Assembly: GCA_016700155.1 (NCBI GenBank)
Contig: CP065001.1
Span: forward strand, 2,046,001 to 2,110,000
Direction of reading: 5' to 3'
From: Ignavibacteriales bacterium
Lineage (GTDB): Bacteria > Bacteroidota > Ignavibacteria > Ignavibacteriales > Ignavibacteriaceae
DNA length: 64,000 bases
This document shows positions 8,481-18,111 of this stretch, piece by piece. Within the stretch, counting starts at the first letter, position 1; each line of letters begins with the position of its first letter. Below the pieces are notes generated by a model. The model had not been told where the DNA came from. It was given only the letters and a program-made list of their open reading frames with translations, and ran no database searches. A program made the position numbers and the translations under genes.

Positions 8481-8897
8481 TCAGAACGGAAGATCGTCGT
8501 TATCCTGAACATCCTTTACATTATCAGCCGGTGCAAAATCAGTCTGATCACCGGATGAATCAGAAAGTCCGCCATCAAGCAGAATTATTTTTTCGGCAAT
8601 GACTTCAACAGCAAATCGTTTGATATTTTCTTTGTCCGTGTAATCACGCTTACTTAGCCTGCCTTCAACATATAACTTTTTCCCCTTCTTCAAATTCTCT
8701 TTAAAGTAATCCGACAAACTGAACGAAACAATATTGTGCCAGGTTGTTTCATTCTGCCAGTTTCCTTCCTTGTTTTTGAAACTGTGGGTAGTAGCCATTG
8801 AGAAACTTGTAACCGAAACATTTGTGGTTGTGAACCTGGTTTCTGCATCACGACCGAGATTACCGATAAGCATGATCCTGTTCAATGAAAAAGCCAT
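8481..8897 (-). CDS. ssb: Single-stranded DNA-binding protein
   Basis: 138 residues. N-terminal OB fold (about 1-105; LNRIMLIGNLGRDAETRFT, WHNIVSFS, KLYVEGRLSKRDY), then a short acidic linker and the C-terminal DDLPF tip that recruits replication and repair partners. Protects single-stranded DNA in replication, recombination and repair. ATG start with a strong AAGGAGGG site about 6 bases upstream. Shorter than E. coli SSB because the linker is short. Confidence 0.95.
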   Translation of the reverse strand: MAFSLNRIMLIGNLGRDAETRFTTTNVSVTSFSMATTHSFKNKEGNWQNETTWHNIVSFSLSDYFKENLKKGKKLYVEGRLSKRDYTDKENIKRFAVEVIAEKIILLDGGLSDSSGDQTDFAPADNVKDVQDNDDLPF

Positions 8898-8947
8898 TAT
8901 ACCCTCCTTGAAATTATTAATGTTTGAATCTGATTAAATCAAAAATC

Positions 8948-9379
8948 TTAGTAGACAGTTACAACCCAGGCATCTTTAAAATCATCGAAGATCTTTATGC
9001 TGTTTCTCTTTTTTACTGCTTCATTTTTATCAGCGAATTTTTCCGTAAGCTGTACGACAAACAGATTAACTTCGTGTCTGTAAGTAACAAGGATTTCATC
9101 TGAAATGATGTTCTTACTTTTATCGGCAAATAATTCTGCTTTCTGCCTTGTCGTAAACGCGCCAATTTGAACTAAATAATGTGATGCCTTTTTGACAATC
9201 GGCTTGGGTGATTCCGGTATTTTGATCTCAACTGTGGAATCAACCGGGACTTCATCGAAAACGTAAACCTCACCGTTGCTTTCATTGTTTGTTTCTTCAT
9301 CATCGGTCATTTGATCGGAAGAAGAACACCCCGAAATGATAAATACTACTATAAGACCAACTATGTATTTTTTTAGCAT
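8948..9379 (-). CDS. SPOR-domain lipoprotein
   Basis: 143 residues. Lipoprotein signal with lipobox IISGC near residue 18, an acidic linker, then a SPOR domain (about 65-140, HYLVQIGAFTTRQKAELFADKSK) that typically binds denuded peptidoglycan glycans at division sites. The start at 9379 (MLKKYIVGL) is chosen because GGAGAG lies about seven bases upstream and the signal peptide then begins properly. A longer frame from 9445 would run through the terminator hairpin at 9434-9461. Upstream of ssb by 50 bases. Confidence 0.85.
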   Translation of the reverse strand: MLKKYIVGLIVVFIISGCSSSDQMTDDEETNNESNGEVYVFDEVPVDSTVEIKIPESPKPIVKKASHYLVQIGAFTTRQKAELFADKSKNIISDEILVTYRHEVNLFVVQLTEKFADKNEAVKKRNSIKIFDDFKDAWVVTVY

Positions 9380-9433
9380 AACATTCTCTCCGCGTTGCAC
9401 AACATAAAAATACATAAGTAAAATAGAAATAGA

Positions 9434-9461
9434 AAACCCTTTCATACTTTAGAAAGGGTTT
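9434..9461 (-). terminator. Intrinsic terminator after the TonB-dependent receptor
   Basis: Perfect 10-base stem AAACCCTTTC / GAAAGGGTTT (9434-9443 and 9452-9461) with an 8-base loop, followed in the minus direction by a T-rich stretch. It lies ten bases after the receptor stop codon. Confidence 0.85.
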
Positions 9462-9471
9462 ACTTTAATTC

Positions 9472-11694
9472 TTAAATAGTAATATTGAGTGAAGCTAATG
9501 CCCTTCTTCTCAACAAAGAACCTCCAAGGATTTCATAATGTTCTTTGTCTAACAGGTTTGTTACGTTCAAATTAAAACTCAGGTGGCTATTAATTATATA
9601 AGTCCCGCCAAGATTTATCATGGTGTATTCGACAACCTCACCATCCCGGAAGATACCTGCTGCCCACGGAAATGTTGGAACATATTTAACTTTTACTGAA
9701 AGACTATGCCCTTCAGGGTGATAGTATGTAATGCCTCCATTGATTTTATATTTTGGAGAGTTCGGGAGCAGGTAATCATTTTCGTCTTTTTCAATTACAT
9801 CAAATCCAAAATATGAGTAGTTAGCATCAACTACAAAGTTATCACTGAGATAATAATTTGCGGAAACTTCAAATCCATATTCATCAACTTTACCGGCGTT
9901 ACCATAACTCCAGACTGAATACCGGATTCCATTTTCAAAAATACTTTCACCGGTCGGACCCAAGTCAGTTATAAAATCTTTCAACTGGTTGAAGTAGACA
10001 TCAAGAGTCAGGAACAGGTTATCAAAATAAATTCCTTTATAACCAATTTCATAACCTGTTATTTTTTCAGTTATTAAATCAGGTTTACCTGTGTAAACAG
10101 TTGAAGTAGTAAACGGCGGTATTGTCGGCGGTGATTTTACATATAAGTATTGTTCTGAATAGTTGGGTGCCTGGAACGCCTGATTGTAAGTTAACCTTAG
10201 AGAATGTGATGGATTAAAATTATATACTAATGCAACCTTAGGAGAAAATTCACTGTCGTGAAGCGAACTTCTATCCCACCTAAGTGCTCCTATAGTTTTA
10301 AAGTTATTGTTGAATTTATACTCCACTTGTGTAAAGAGACTTGAAGTGTTATCATTTCTAGGCTCTAACATTAGAGTACCTTTAGTATCTATATTGACAA
10401 GCCTGTGTGATCCTCCAACAACGACAAAAAGTTTATCGTCAAGTCCGGTGAAATTATATTGTACTTCTGCATTATGTATCCAGGCATCCTGAATCAGGTT
10501 AAGCCCGGTTGCAAGTGACTTTTCGGGTTTAATATTATTTCTTCCGTTTGCCCAGTACATTACATTAAATCCATATCCGTTATAGTTAAAACGTAACCAC
10601 GGACGCGAGGCTTTCTGAACCTGTACGCGACCAATACCTGTAACAATAGTTTCATTCTCTACCTGTGTATATCCACCTTCCCCCGTAATAAACGATTTAT
10701 CATCTATCTCATAATCTATTCTCATGCTGCCGTAAATAGAACGTATCGGATCTCTGTTTACATCTATCTGTTCGTTGTTAAGCGCGGTTAAACCTGCATA
10801 CTCAAAATTGTAATTCTTTCTTGAAGTAACGAACGATCTACCCTGGTAGCCTCCCAGCATGGTTCTGTAACTTAATTTGCCGACCGAATTTGAAAATCTA
10901 ATATCAGACCTATATGAATCAGATTCTCCTGCAGTCAGATTGATCCTTGTTCCTGTTACATCTTTAGGTTTGTTAGAAGATATGTTCATCACACCGTTGA
11001 ATGCGTTTGCACCATAAAGCGCAGAACCAGGTCCACGAACTAATTCTATTCTTCCTAATTCCTCAACCGGTGTTGATAGACCATTCCATTCTGTAGCACC
11101 CAGAAAAGCTGTACCAAGATCCCGCCCATCAAGCAGTACAAGTACTCTTCGGTTTAATGAACTGTTAAAACCTCTTGTGTTAATGTTGAAATCAAACAAG
11201 CCGCTTTGTGCCACATCAATTCCCGGTTCCATTTCTAATAGTTTTGCAATTTGTCCATGACTTCCAAACCGCTGAATGTCCCTCGCTTCAATCACTGTGA
11301 TTGCGTTCGGCGCTTCAGTAATTCTTTCCTGCCGTAAGGATGCGCCATAAACAACTACTTCACCCACATCAATAGAAGTAGAATGAATTTTAAAATTGAT
11401 AATTGTCTCTTTCCCCTCTTCAATCTCAATCTCTTGCTCAATACGTAAATAACCAACCGCTGAGACAATGATATTATGCTTTCCGGCAGGAATTCCGTTG
11501 AGTTTATAATTCCCTGATATGTCCGTTGCGGCACCTAAACCTGTATTCTGAATAATAACATTCACATAGGAAAGCGGCTCATTATTTTTTTCATCAATTA
11601 TTTTTCCGGAGAGACTACCGGTTTTTTGTGCTAATAGAAGAGTTGCAGGTAATATTACATTGATTAAGAATAATAAAATTCTCAGTCTATTCAT
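9472..11694 (-). CDS. TonB-dependent outer membrane receptor
   Basis: 740 residues. Signal peptide (about 1-22), a CarboxypepD_reg-like N-terminal domain (about 26-110), a plug domain (about 120-235, with DGRDLGTAFLGATEWNGL and RIELVRGPGSALYGANAFNGVMNI) and a 22-strand type beta barrel to the end. It takes up a ligand across the outer membrane using proton-motive force passed by TonB-ExbBD; exbB-exbD genes lie at 18.2-19.9 kb. The substrate cannot be told: there is no SusD partner, so a carbohydrate SusC role is unlikely, and a siderophore or vitamin is more plausible. Flanked by hairpin terminators, so it is probably monocistronic. Confidence 0.92.
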   Translation of the reverse strand: MNRLRILLFLINVILPATLLLAQKTGSLSGKIIDEKNNEPLSYVNVIIQNTGLGAATDISGNYKLNGIPAGKHNIIVSAVGYLRIEQEIEIEEGKETIINFKIHSTSIDVGEVVVYGASLRQERITEAPNAITVIEARDIQRFGSHGQIAKLLEMEPGIDVAQSGLFDFNINTRGFNSSLNRRVLVLLDGRDLGTAFLGATEWNGLSTPVEELGRIELVRGPGSALYGANAFNGVMNISSNKPKDVTGTRINLTAGESDSYRSDIRFSNSVGKLSYRTMLGGYQGRSFVTSRKNYNFEYAGLTALNNEQIDVNRDPIRSIYGSMRIDYEIDDKSFITGEGGYTQVENETIVTGIGRVQVQKASRPWLRFNYNGYGFNVMYWANGRNNIKPEKSLATGLNLIQDAWIHNAEVQYNFTGLDDKLFVVVGGSHRLVNIDTKGTLMLEPRNDNTSSLFTQVEYKFNNNFKTIGALRWDRSSLHDSEFSPKVALVYNFNPSHSLRLTYNQAFQAPNYSEQYLYVKSPPTIPPFTTSTVYTGKPDLITEKITGYEIGYKGIYFDNLFLTLDVYFNQLKDFITDLGPTGESIFENGIRYSVWSYGNAGKVDEYGFEVSANYYLSDNFVVDANYSYFGFDVIEKDENDYLLPNSPKYKINGGITYYHPEGHSLSVKVKYVPTFPWAAGIFRDGEVVEYTMINLGGTYIINSHLSFNLNVTNLLDKEHYEILGGSLLRRRALASLNITI

Positions 11695-11734
11695 TTGTTC
11701 CTCATATTTAATAAATATGAATAGCTAATAAGCA

Positions 11735-11765
11735 ATAAACCCCGATCTGTTAAACCGGGGTTTAT
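11735..11765 (-). terminator. Intrinsic terminator after the 11782-12585 lipoprotein gene
   Basis: Perfect 10-base stem ATAAACCCCG / CGGGGTTTAT (11735-11744 and 11756-11765), 11-base loop, 17 bases past the lipoprotein stop. In the minus direction it is followed by a moderately T-rich run. It separates the lipoprotein gene from the receptor gene. Confidence 0.8.
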
Positions 11766-11781
11766 ATTTCTTAAAATTCAA

Positions 11782-12585
11782 TTAGAAATTTTTTGCTGTC
11801 AGTGTCTGGACTTTACCATTTGATTCAGCATCACCACGTAATTCTATCTTAACAGGGCCTACATTTTCAGCCATCCATAGCTTTGCTGTAGGGCTTGTTG
11901 AAATTGATGTTGTTGAACTTCCAAGGTAAACTCTGCGAGTTGCAACCAGTCTGTAGGTTACGTAATCGGTTCCACCGGCAGTCAGATTTTCTTTAGCTTC
12001 AAATTCGCCTTTTATTTCAAGGCGTACCTGGCCAACTACATTACTTGTAAATGTTTCATTAAAGGCGACCCAATCTACGCCAACATCAGCACTTGGTTTT
12101 GCTAACAATATCCATCTTAATGAATCAGCTCTGATTCCGGAAGTCGAATCACCGGGAGTTGTATATATTTTCTGGCTACGGAAAAAGTAACCAAGATTGG
12201 TAAGGAAATGAAATTCATTTGCAACTGTGTCATGGTGAGCGAGAAATGTTCTTGGAACAGTCTGTCCAAAAACTTTTGTAGTATCCAAAATAACAGTCGG
12301 CTGAGTAAATGGTGAAGGTCCCGGGGCAACTTTGCCTGCTATGATCCATTTGGATTCATATCCAACATCACTGCCGGCAATAGGAACATCAGTATCAAGA
12401 CTAAGTAGTGAACCCGAGTTATATATTAAAACATGTCCGGCTGTCAACGGAAATATATTATCCGGAACGGGATCCGGAGTATTGCCGTTAACGGGATCAT
12501 CATCCTTTGAACATCCAGTAAATAGAAAAGCATTCAGAACTCCAAAGGCAATCAGATATAGGATTATACTTTTAATACTTTTCAT
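11782..12585 (-). CDS. Hypothetical lipoprotein
   Basis: 267 residues with lipobox LFTGCSKDDD near residue 25, followed by an acidic and Pro-rich spacer typical of surface-exposed lipoproteins of this phylum. The mature part is beta-rich (AGHVLIYNSGSLL, LRWILLAKPSADVGVDWVAF, VRLEIKGEFEAKENLTAGGTDYVTYRLVATRRVYLG). No family recognised. ATG start with GGAG nearby. It has its own promoter candidate (12713-12741) and terminator. Confidence 0.7.
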   Translation of the reverse strand: MKSIKSIILYLIAFGVLNAFLFTGCSKDDDPVNGNTPDPVPDNIFPLTAGHVLIYNSGSLLSLDTDVPIAGSDVGYESKWIIAGKVAPGPSPFTQPTVILDTTKVFGQTVPRTFLAHHDTVANEFHFLTNLGYFFRSQKIYTTPGDSTSGIRADSLRWILLAKPSADVGVDWVAFNETFTSNVVGQVRLEIKGEFEAKENLTAGGTDYVTYRLVATRRVYLGSSTTSISTSPTAKLWMAENVGPVKIELRGDAESNGKVQTLTAKNF

Positions 12586-12712
12586 AATTGATTTCTCCGG
12601 TTAGTTTTTTCTACCCCGTTTTCAGATAGAGCGTTAATAATCAAATTCAATTTTCCTCCGACTTTTTGTATGAATATTTGAGTTTGTTAACCCCTTTCTT
12701 AATACGTGTGCA

Positions 12713-12741
12713 ATGTTAACTAATGACAAATATATTGTCAA
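12713..12741 (-). promoter_or_regulatory. Sigma-70-type promoter for the lipoprotein gene
   Basis: On the minus strand TTGACA (12741-12736), a 17-base spacer, then TAACAT (12718-12713). This is a near-consensus -35/-10 pair, about 125 bases before the lipoprotein start. The untranslated leader would be about 120 bases. Confidence 0.55.
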
Positions 12742-12793
12742 CAAAATATTTTTGTCTTGGCAAGTAATGTGGTTTGTGAATTTAGGCGAGAAT

Positions 12794-13294
12794 TTATTCT
12801 ATGACAAAAAGCACTGTTCCTTTTTCAACAGCACTTCCTTCTTTAACATTGATAGATTTTATTTTACCAGGAGCTACTGATCGCAATTCATTTTCCATCT
12901 TCATAGCTTCCAGTATCATAATAGAATCGCCGGATGCAACAGTATCGCCGACCTGTTTTTTGATTTTCAAAATCATTCCAGGCATTGGAGCCTTTACTTC
13001 AGTTTCATGGTTCAACGAATTTTTTATACTCAATAACTCGAGAGCCTTTTCCTGTAATGATGTTCTGGCTGTTACCTCAAATGTTTTGCTGCCCTGAGTG
13101 ATTATGGACGAATCATCGCTTATTTTTTTTGAATGAAGTTCAAAGATGTTGTTCTCCAAACGAAGTAAATAGCCGTTACCGTTTATATTTTCTATTTCAT
13201 ATTCAACTTCATTTCCATCAACAGTGATCCGGTTTTCTCCAATGTACTTTACAAGAATTTTTTTATTGTTGATGGTAACAACAAATTCATTCAT
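12794..13294 (-). CDS. Biotin carboxyl carrier protein subunit
   Basis: 166 residues. The C-terminal biotinyl domain (about 98-166) carries the EAMKMEN motif with the biotin attachment Lys132; the N-terminal half resembles the BT-type domain of acyl-CoA carboxylase alpha subunits. Carries carboxybiotin between biotin carboxylase and a carboxyltransferase. Overlaps the upstream biotin carboxylase gene by eight bases, so the two are probably co-translated. The carboxyltransferase is not in the window, so acetyl-, propionyl- or other acyl-CoA specificity cannot be told. Confidence 0.9.
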   Translation of the reverse strand: MNEFVVTINNKKILVKYIGENRITVDGNEVEYEIENINGNGYLLRLENNIFELHSKKISDDSSIITQGSKTFEVTARTSLQEKALELLSIKNSLNHETEVKAPMPGMILKIKKQVGDTVASGDSIMILEAMKMENELRSVAPGKIKSINVKEGSAVEKGTVLFVIE

Positions 13295-14765
13295 AATTCT
13301 GATCTCTCCATTTATTTGATGAAGGAGAAATTGAAGTCTTGTGATTTTTTTTCATCTTCAGCAGCGAGGCAAGCACGGCAGCAGCAGTTTCTGCTGGATC
13401 ATTCGATTTGAGCACTCCATTATTCTTCAGAAAGCTGTCTTCGATATAGTTTATGCTTATATCATTTCTTTGATACGCATCATCCTCAAGCAGTGATTTT
13501 AAGAATTCAATATTGTTTATCACTCCGGCGATTTGAAATTCACTCAATGCACGATGACAAACCTTAATTGTGTTCTTACGCTCTTTTGTCCAGCAAATTA
13601 ATTTTGCAATCATAGGATCGAAGTATATAGAAACAGATGAACCGGATTCAAAACCACTATCCACACGCACTCCCGGACCAGCAGGCTGACGATAATGCTC
13701 AAGTGTCCCGGTTGACGGCAGAAAATTATTTGACGGGTCTTCTGCGTAAACACGGCATTCAATTGCGTGACCGGAAATTTTTAAATCTTCCTGCATGAAT
13801 GATAATTTATTTCCATTTGCGATACTGATCTGCTCTTTAACAAGATCAATTCCTGTAATAAATTCGGTCACAGGATGTTCAACCTGGAGACGGGTATTCA
13901 TCTCAAGGAAATAAAAATTCTTTTGAGAGTCGACAAGAAATTCTATCGTACCTGCATTGTAATAGCGACAAGCCTTTGCTGCGTTGATTGCCGCCTGTGT
14001 AAGTTTAGTCCTTGTCTCGCTATCAATAAAAGCTGATGGCGCTTCCTCAATAATTTTCTGATGCCTGCGCTGTATTGAACATTCACGTTCAAACAGGTGA
14101 ACATAATTACCCTGTTTATCCGCAATGACCTGAACTTCAATATGGCGTGGATTAAGAATAAACTTTTCTATGTAAACTGAATCATCAGCAAATGATTTGA
14201 GGGCTTCGCGTTTTGTTGCATCGTATGCTGATATAAATTCATCCTTGCTAAAGACTGTACGCATTCCTTTACCGCCTCCGCCTGCCGCAGCTTTAAGAAG
14301 TACTGGATAACCTATCCTCTCACTTTCCTGTAATCCTTCTTCAAGTGAACTGAGTGGAGTTAATGTACCGGGAACGACGGGAACTTTATGATCAGTCATT
14401 AATCTTCTTGCGGATGTTTTACTTCCCATCATCAGAACAGAATCGGCTGATGGTCCGATAAATATAATATTTCGATTTTCAGCTTCTCTGATAAAATCAG
14501 CATTCTCTGAAAAGAAACCATAACCCGGGTGAATTGCGTCAGCTCCGGATTGTTCAATGGTTGAAAAAATTTTTTCTTTGTTCAGATAGGTTTCAGAAGC
14601 AGTTGAACCTTTTAATGGATATGACTCATCCGCCAGTTTTGTATGAAGAGATAATTTATCTTCATTTGAATAGACAGCAACAGAAGTTATCCCAAGTTCT
14701 TTGCAAGCTCTGATAATTCGTACAGCAATTTCTCCCCTGTTGGCGATCAGGATTTTTTTTATCAA
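13287..14765 (-). CDS. Biotin carboxylase subunit of an acyl-CoA carboxylase
   Basis: 492 residues. ATP-grasp enzyme that carboxylates biotin with bicarbonate and ATP. N-terminal KILIANRGEIAVRIIRACKELG, the glycine-rich loop AAAGGGGKGMR (about 160-170), the ERECSIQRRHQKIIEEAPS segment and FLEMNTRLQVEHPVTE are all present. About 40 residues longer than AccC, with a Ser/Lys-rich tail as in propionyl/methylcrotonyl-CoA carboxylase alpha subunits split from their carrier domain. Start TTG at 14765 with AGGAAA six bases upstream. Directly follows mutS2 (8-base gap). Confidence 0.92.
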   Translation of the reverse strand: MIKKILIANRGEIAVRIIRACKELGITSVAVYSNEDKLSLHTKLADESYPLKGSTASETYLNKEKIFSTIEQSGADAIHPGYGFFSENADFIREAENRNIIFIGPSADSVLMMGSKTSARRLMTDHKVPVVPGTLTPLSSLEEGLQESERIGYPVLLKAAAGGGGKGMRTVFSKDEFISAYDATKREALKSFADDSVYIEKFILNPRHIEVQVIADKQGNYVHLFERECSIQRRHQKIIEEAPSAFIDSETRTKLTQAAINAAKACRYYNAGTIEFLVDSQKNFYFLEMNTRLQVEHPVTEFITGIDLVKEQISIANGNKLSFMQEDLKISGHAIECRVYAEDPSNNFLPSTGTLEHYRQPAGPGVRVDSGFESGSSVSIYFDPMIAKLICWTKERKNTIKVCHRALSEFQIAGVINNIEFLKSLLEDDAYQRNDISINYIEDSFLKNNGVLKSNDPAETAAAVLASLLKMKKNHKTSISPSSNKWRDQNYE

Positions 14766-14773
14766 TTGATTTC

Positions 14774-17125
14774 CTACTTTAGTTCAGCAATGGTAATTCC
14801 GTCTCCCCCGAATTCAATAGGAGCAAAATAAAAATTTTTTACTTTATCATGATTCTGCAGAATATCTTTAACAGTTTTTTTCAATGCTCCTGTTCCTTTT
14901 CCATGAAGTATTTCAATTCTGTTTATACTTGAACTGTACGCATCATCAACGAATCTTATTACTTCAAATTCTGCTTCTTCCGGACGTTCACCGCGGATAT
15001 CCAATCTGATCTTTGGTGAATTGATGATTACATGCCCTGAAATTTCAGCTTTCTCCGCTTTCTTATCACGCTTGACAATGTTCAGTTCTTTCAAAGGAAC
15101 CTGCATTTTTATTTTACCGGCAAGTATGAACGCTTTTTTCTTGCCGGGAATTATTTCAGTTACTTTACCTTCTGTGGCAGTATTTTTTAGGCGGACATAA
15201 TCGCCGACAGAAATATTTTCACTCTCTTCTAATACATCATTGACTTCGGGAACTTCAATAGATGACGTTTCCTGTTTTAACTGTTTAAGAATCTCTTTTA
15301 CACTCTTAATATTTTCTTTTTGTGCGTTTGATTCTTTCAACTCCTTAACAACAGATTCAATCTTTTTATTAATTCCTTTAAGCAGATCTTCAGCATCCTG
15401 TTTAGATTTTTTTATTATATCTCTTTTCTCTGTATTAAGCTTGTTCAGATTCTGTTCGTACGATTTAGTTATTTCTTTTAACCTGCGATTTTCATTATCA
15501 AGATGTTTTATTTTTTCATCAAGCATATTTGACTTGGTTTCTATCTCAACAAGAAAAGATTCAAGTTTATGTTTGTCAGAATCAAGATATTGCTTTGCCG
15601 TTTCAAGAGTCTGTTCCTGCATACCTATGCGCCCTGCAATTTCAAACGCATAACTTGATCCGGGTATTCCCTGCTTAAACACATACGTCGGACGAAGGTC
15701 TTTATGATTGAATTCCATTGCAGCGTTTTCAAATCCCTTTGTCTCATTGGCAATTAATTTTAAACTACCGTGATGTGTAGACGCAAATACAATCGCGCCT
15801 TTATTATACAACTCAATTAATACTGAAGCTGCTATTGCAGAACCTTCCGCGGGATCAGTTCCTGCGCCTACCTCATCTATCAATACAAGTGATTGTTCCC
15901 CCGCTTTTTCAAGTATATTTTTTATGTTGAAAAGATGAGAACTGAACGTTGACAAGTCATCTTCAATTGACTGCTGATCACCAATATCCACAAAGATGTG
16001 ATCAAATAAATGCAGGTTCGAATCCGGGCTTGCAGGAATATGGATACCCGATTGAACCATCAGTGAGAAAAGACCAATGGTTTTTAACACAACTGTTTTG
16101 CCGCCTGCATTCGGTCCTGTTATAATAATCACTCTATCTTGATCAATAGTAATATTTAACGGAACGGTATTATCCCGTCCAAGTTTTCTGAGAAGTATAG
16201 GATGTCTTGCATCGCTTAAAATAATTTTTTCTTTTTTATTCAGTTGCGGAAATGATCCGATAATTTCCATTGAGTGTTTTGCTCTTGCAAATATTGAATC
16301 ATATTTCGTTACCACCGAAAGTGAATCTTTAAGTTGCGCTGCATAAGTACCAATCAGTTTAGTAAGCTCTTTTAATAGTCTTTCAATTTCACGACGCTCA
16401 GCAAATGAAAGAGATACAAGTTCATTATTCAGTTCCAACGTTTCTTCAGGTTCAATGTAAACAGTTTGTCCGGACGAAGATTCTGAATGAATGAAACCGC
16501 GTATATGTCTTTTGTGTTCAACCTTAACCGGGATTACAATTCTGCCGTCACGAAGTGTTAGATAATCTTCACGCACAAAATCTGATTCACGTAATGATTT
16601 AATAATCTTATTTACAGCTCGAATCAGATCGTGATTTTTTTCTCTTATCTCTTTCCTGATCTCCTGAAGTTTATGGCTTGCATTCTCAAGGATCTCACCA
16701 TTCTCTCCGATAATTTTTCTTATGTGATGTTCAAACACTTTGTCAACAAATAAAGTTGATGCCAACGTGAAAAGTTTCGGCGATAACTCAGAATTGTTTT
16801 TCAGAAATTGAAAAAGTGTTCGCGAAACAACAGCAAGCCGATAAATTTCCCAGATCTTTTTAATATCCAGAACTGATCCTTCAATCCTGCTTTGCGAGAG
16901 CGATTCATCAAGGTTGGAAAGATGTTCTATCGGAGGCTGTTCTATGCGTATAAGAATATTCTTTGCTTCACTTACAAGTTCACCTTCGTTTATAACATGG
17001 TTCAAATCGCTTTCAGGAAGTAGGTTCAGAACTTCGTCTTTCCCTTTCTCGGTAAGACAATATTTTGAAATGTAAGAAAGGACTTTTCTGAATTCTAATT
17101 TTTCAATTACATCAGGTGAAGTCAT
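14774..17125 (-). CDS. mutS2: Endonuclease MutS2
   Basis: 783 residues. MutS core and lever (1-300), ATPase with Walker A GPNAGGKT at 337-344 and Walker B/signature region LVLIDEVGAGTDPAEGSAIAAS, a coiled-coil stretch (about 510-610) and a C-terminal Smr nuclease domain (about 705-783; LDIRGERPEEAEF, LHGKGTGALKK). MutS2 acts on recombination intermediates and, in some species, on collided ribosomes; it lacks the mismatch-recognition domain of MutS. ATG start overlapping the cvpA stop by four bases. Confidence 0.96.
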   Translation of the reverse strand: MTSPDVIEKLEFRKVLSYISKYCLTEKGKDEVLNLLPESDLNHVINEGELVSEAKNILIRIEQPPIEHLSNLDESLSQSRIEGSVLDIKKIWEIYRLAVVSRTLFQFLKNNSELSPKLFTLASTLFVDKVFEHHIRKIIGENGEILENASHKLQEIRKEIREKNHDLIRAVNKIIKSLRESDFVREDYLTLRDGRIVIPVKVEHKRHIRGFIHSESSSGQTVYIEPEETLELNNELVSLSFAERREIERLLKELTKLIGTYAAQLKDSLSVVTKYDSIFARAKHSMEIIGSFPQLNKKEKIILSDARHPILLRKLGRDNTVPLNITIDQDRVIIITGPNAGGKTVVLKTIGLFSLMVQSGIHIPASPDSNLHLFDHIFVDIGDQQSIEDDLSTFSSHLFNIKNILEKAGEQSLVLIDEVGAGTDPAEGSAIAASVLIELYNKGAIVFASTHHGSLKLIANETKGFENAAMEFNHKDLRPTYVFKQGIPGSSYAFEIAGRIGMQEQTLETAKQYLDSDKHKLESFLVEIETKSNMLDEKIKHLDNENRRLKEITKSYEQNLNKLNTEKRDIIKKSKQDAEDLLKGINKKIESVVKELKESNAQKENIKSVKEILKQLKQETSSIEVPEVNDVLEESENISVGDYVRLKNTATEGKVTEIIPGKKKAFILAGKIKMQVPLKELNIVKRDKKAEKAEISGHVIINSPKIRLDIRGERPEEAEFEVIRFVDDAYSSSINRIEILHGKGTGALKKTVKDILQNHDKVKNFYFAPIEFGGDGITIAELK

Positions 17126-17643
17126 TTAGTTGAATCTTTATCGTTAATATAATCTTTGATGAGTTTTTTTGTTTGAGGTGTGTATCCGCCTAGAAAATCA
17201 ATTGTAACAGGAATAAGTGAATAGACTGATGAATAAAACATAGAATCTTTATTTGTTTTGGGATCAGGAAAATTAAATACATTCAGCAAAAGAAAAACCG
17301 CACTCGCAAAAAACAAAACCTGTATCACACCGATAGAGCCGCCAATCAACTGGTTTAACAGGTTGTTGACTTTATCAAACGGATGCACAATTCTTTTAAC
17401 AACTGAGAAGATGAGAATTGTTGCAAGGAAAATAGCTGCGCCCGCAATGATCTCCGCGAGGTACAATTCAATGTTAAATGCCGATTCAATGATCTTTCCA
17501 AGTGAGCCTGAAAAATTCAAAGCAAATACAACGGCAATGGCAAAACCAACAAGTCCTATTAATTTCCGGATGAATCCATCTTTAAATCCGAGTATGAATC
17601 CAATAAGACAAGCCAATGCAATCAGAATATCTATGAAGTTCAA
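17122..17643 (-). CDS. CvpA family membrane protein
   Basis: 173 residues with four hydrophobic segments, beginning NFIDILIALACLIGFILGFKDGFIRKLIGLVGF, the usual CvpA opening. E. coli CvpA is linked to colicin V production and envelope homeostasis; the biochemical role is unknown. TTG start overlapping the yqeY stop by two bases (TTGA), and its own stop overlaps the mutS2 start. A cvpA-mutS2 neighbourhood also occurs in other bacteria. Confidence 0.85.
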   Translation of the reverse strand: MNFIDILIALACLIGFILGFKDGFIRKLIGLVGFAIAVVFALNFSGSLGKIIESAFNIELYLAEIIAGAAIFLATILIFSVVKRIVHPFDKVNNLLNQLIGGSIGVIQVLFFASAVFLLLNVFNFPDPKTNKDSMFYSSVYSLIPVTIDFLGGYTPQTKKLIKDYINDKDSTK

Positions 17644-18092
17644 CTAACACCAAGAAATTTTTCAACTAATGTTTTTACTATCTTACCATCAGCTTTGCCT
17701 TTTAACTCTTTCATAACCAGTGGCATTAATTTTGAAAAATCATCCTTAGTTTTTGCACCGATAGGTTCAGCAAGACCATTGATGATCTGAGAAATTTCAT
17801 TTTCATCCAACTGCTTTGGAAGATAATCCATCAGCACTTTCAATTCACTTTCTTCCTGATCAGCTAACTCAGTTCTTCCTGCATTCCTGAATTGTTCAAT
17901 TGAATCCTTGCGCTTTTTTGCTGCAGTACTAAGCATTTTAATTTCTTCATCGGGACTCATTTCTTTTGCAGCGCCGCTTTTTTCAAATTCAAGTATCAAC
18001 GCACGGATTGAACGTATTACTGTCAGCCTGGTTTTATCACCGGACTTCATTGCGGCTTTCAGATCTTCATTTATTTTTTCTTTTAAATTCAT
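17640..18092 (-). CDS. GatB/YqeY domain protein
   Basis: 150 residues, all YqeY domain: LKEKINEDLKAAMKSGDKTRLTVIRSIRALI at the start and the SKLMPLVMKELKGKADGKIVKTLVEKFL end. Related to the tail of the GatB amidotransferase subunit and thought to bind tRNA; stand-alone function is not established. ATG start. First gene of the yqeY-cvpA-mutS2-biotin carboxylase-carrier string, whose members overlap or nearly touch. Confidence 0.9.
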   Translation of the reverse strand: MNLKEKINEDLKAAMKSGDKTRLTVIRSIRALILEFEKSGAAKEMSPDEEIKMLSTAAKKRKDSIEQFRNAGRTELADQEESELKVLMDYLPKQLDENEISQIINGLAEPIGAKTKDDFSKLMPLVMKELKGKADGKIVKTLVEKFLGVS

Positions 18093-18111
18093 TTGTTTCC
18101 TCTAAAACTGA

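Noticed and set aside
9380..9445. Longer start for the SPOR lipoprotein
   Set aside because: It would put 22 residues ahead of the lipoprotein signal and read through the terminator hairpin at 9434-9461, while a good ribosome site lies just before 9379.
11695..11781. Riboswitch (for example cobalamin) ahead of the TonB-dependent receptor
   Set aside because: The gap is only 87 bases and is mostly taken up by the terminator hairpin of the upstream gene.
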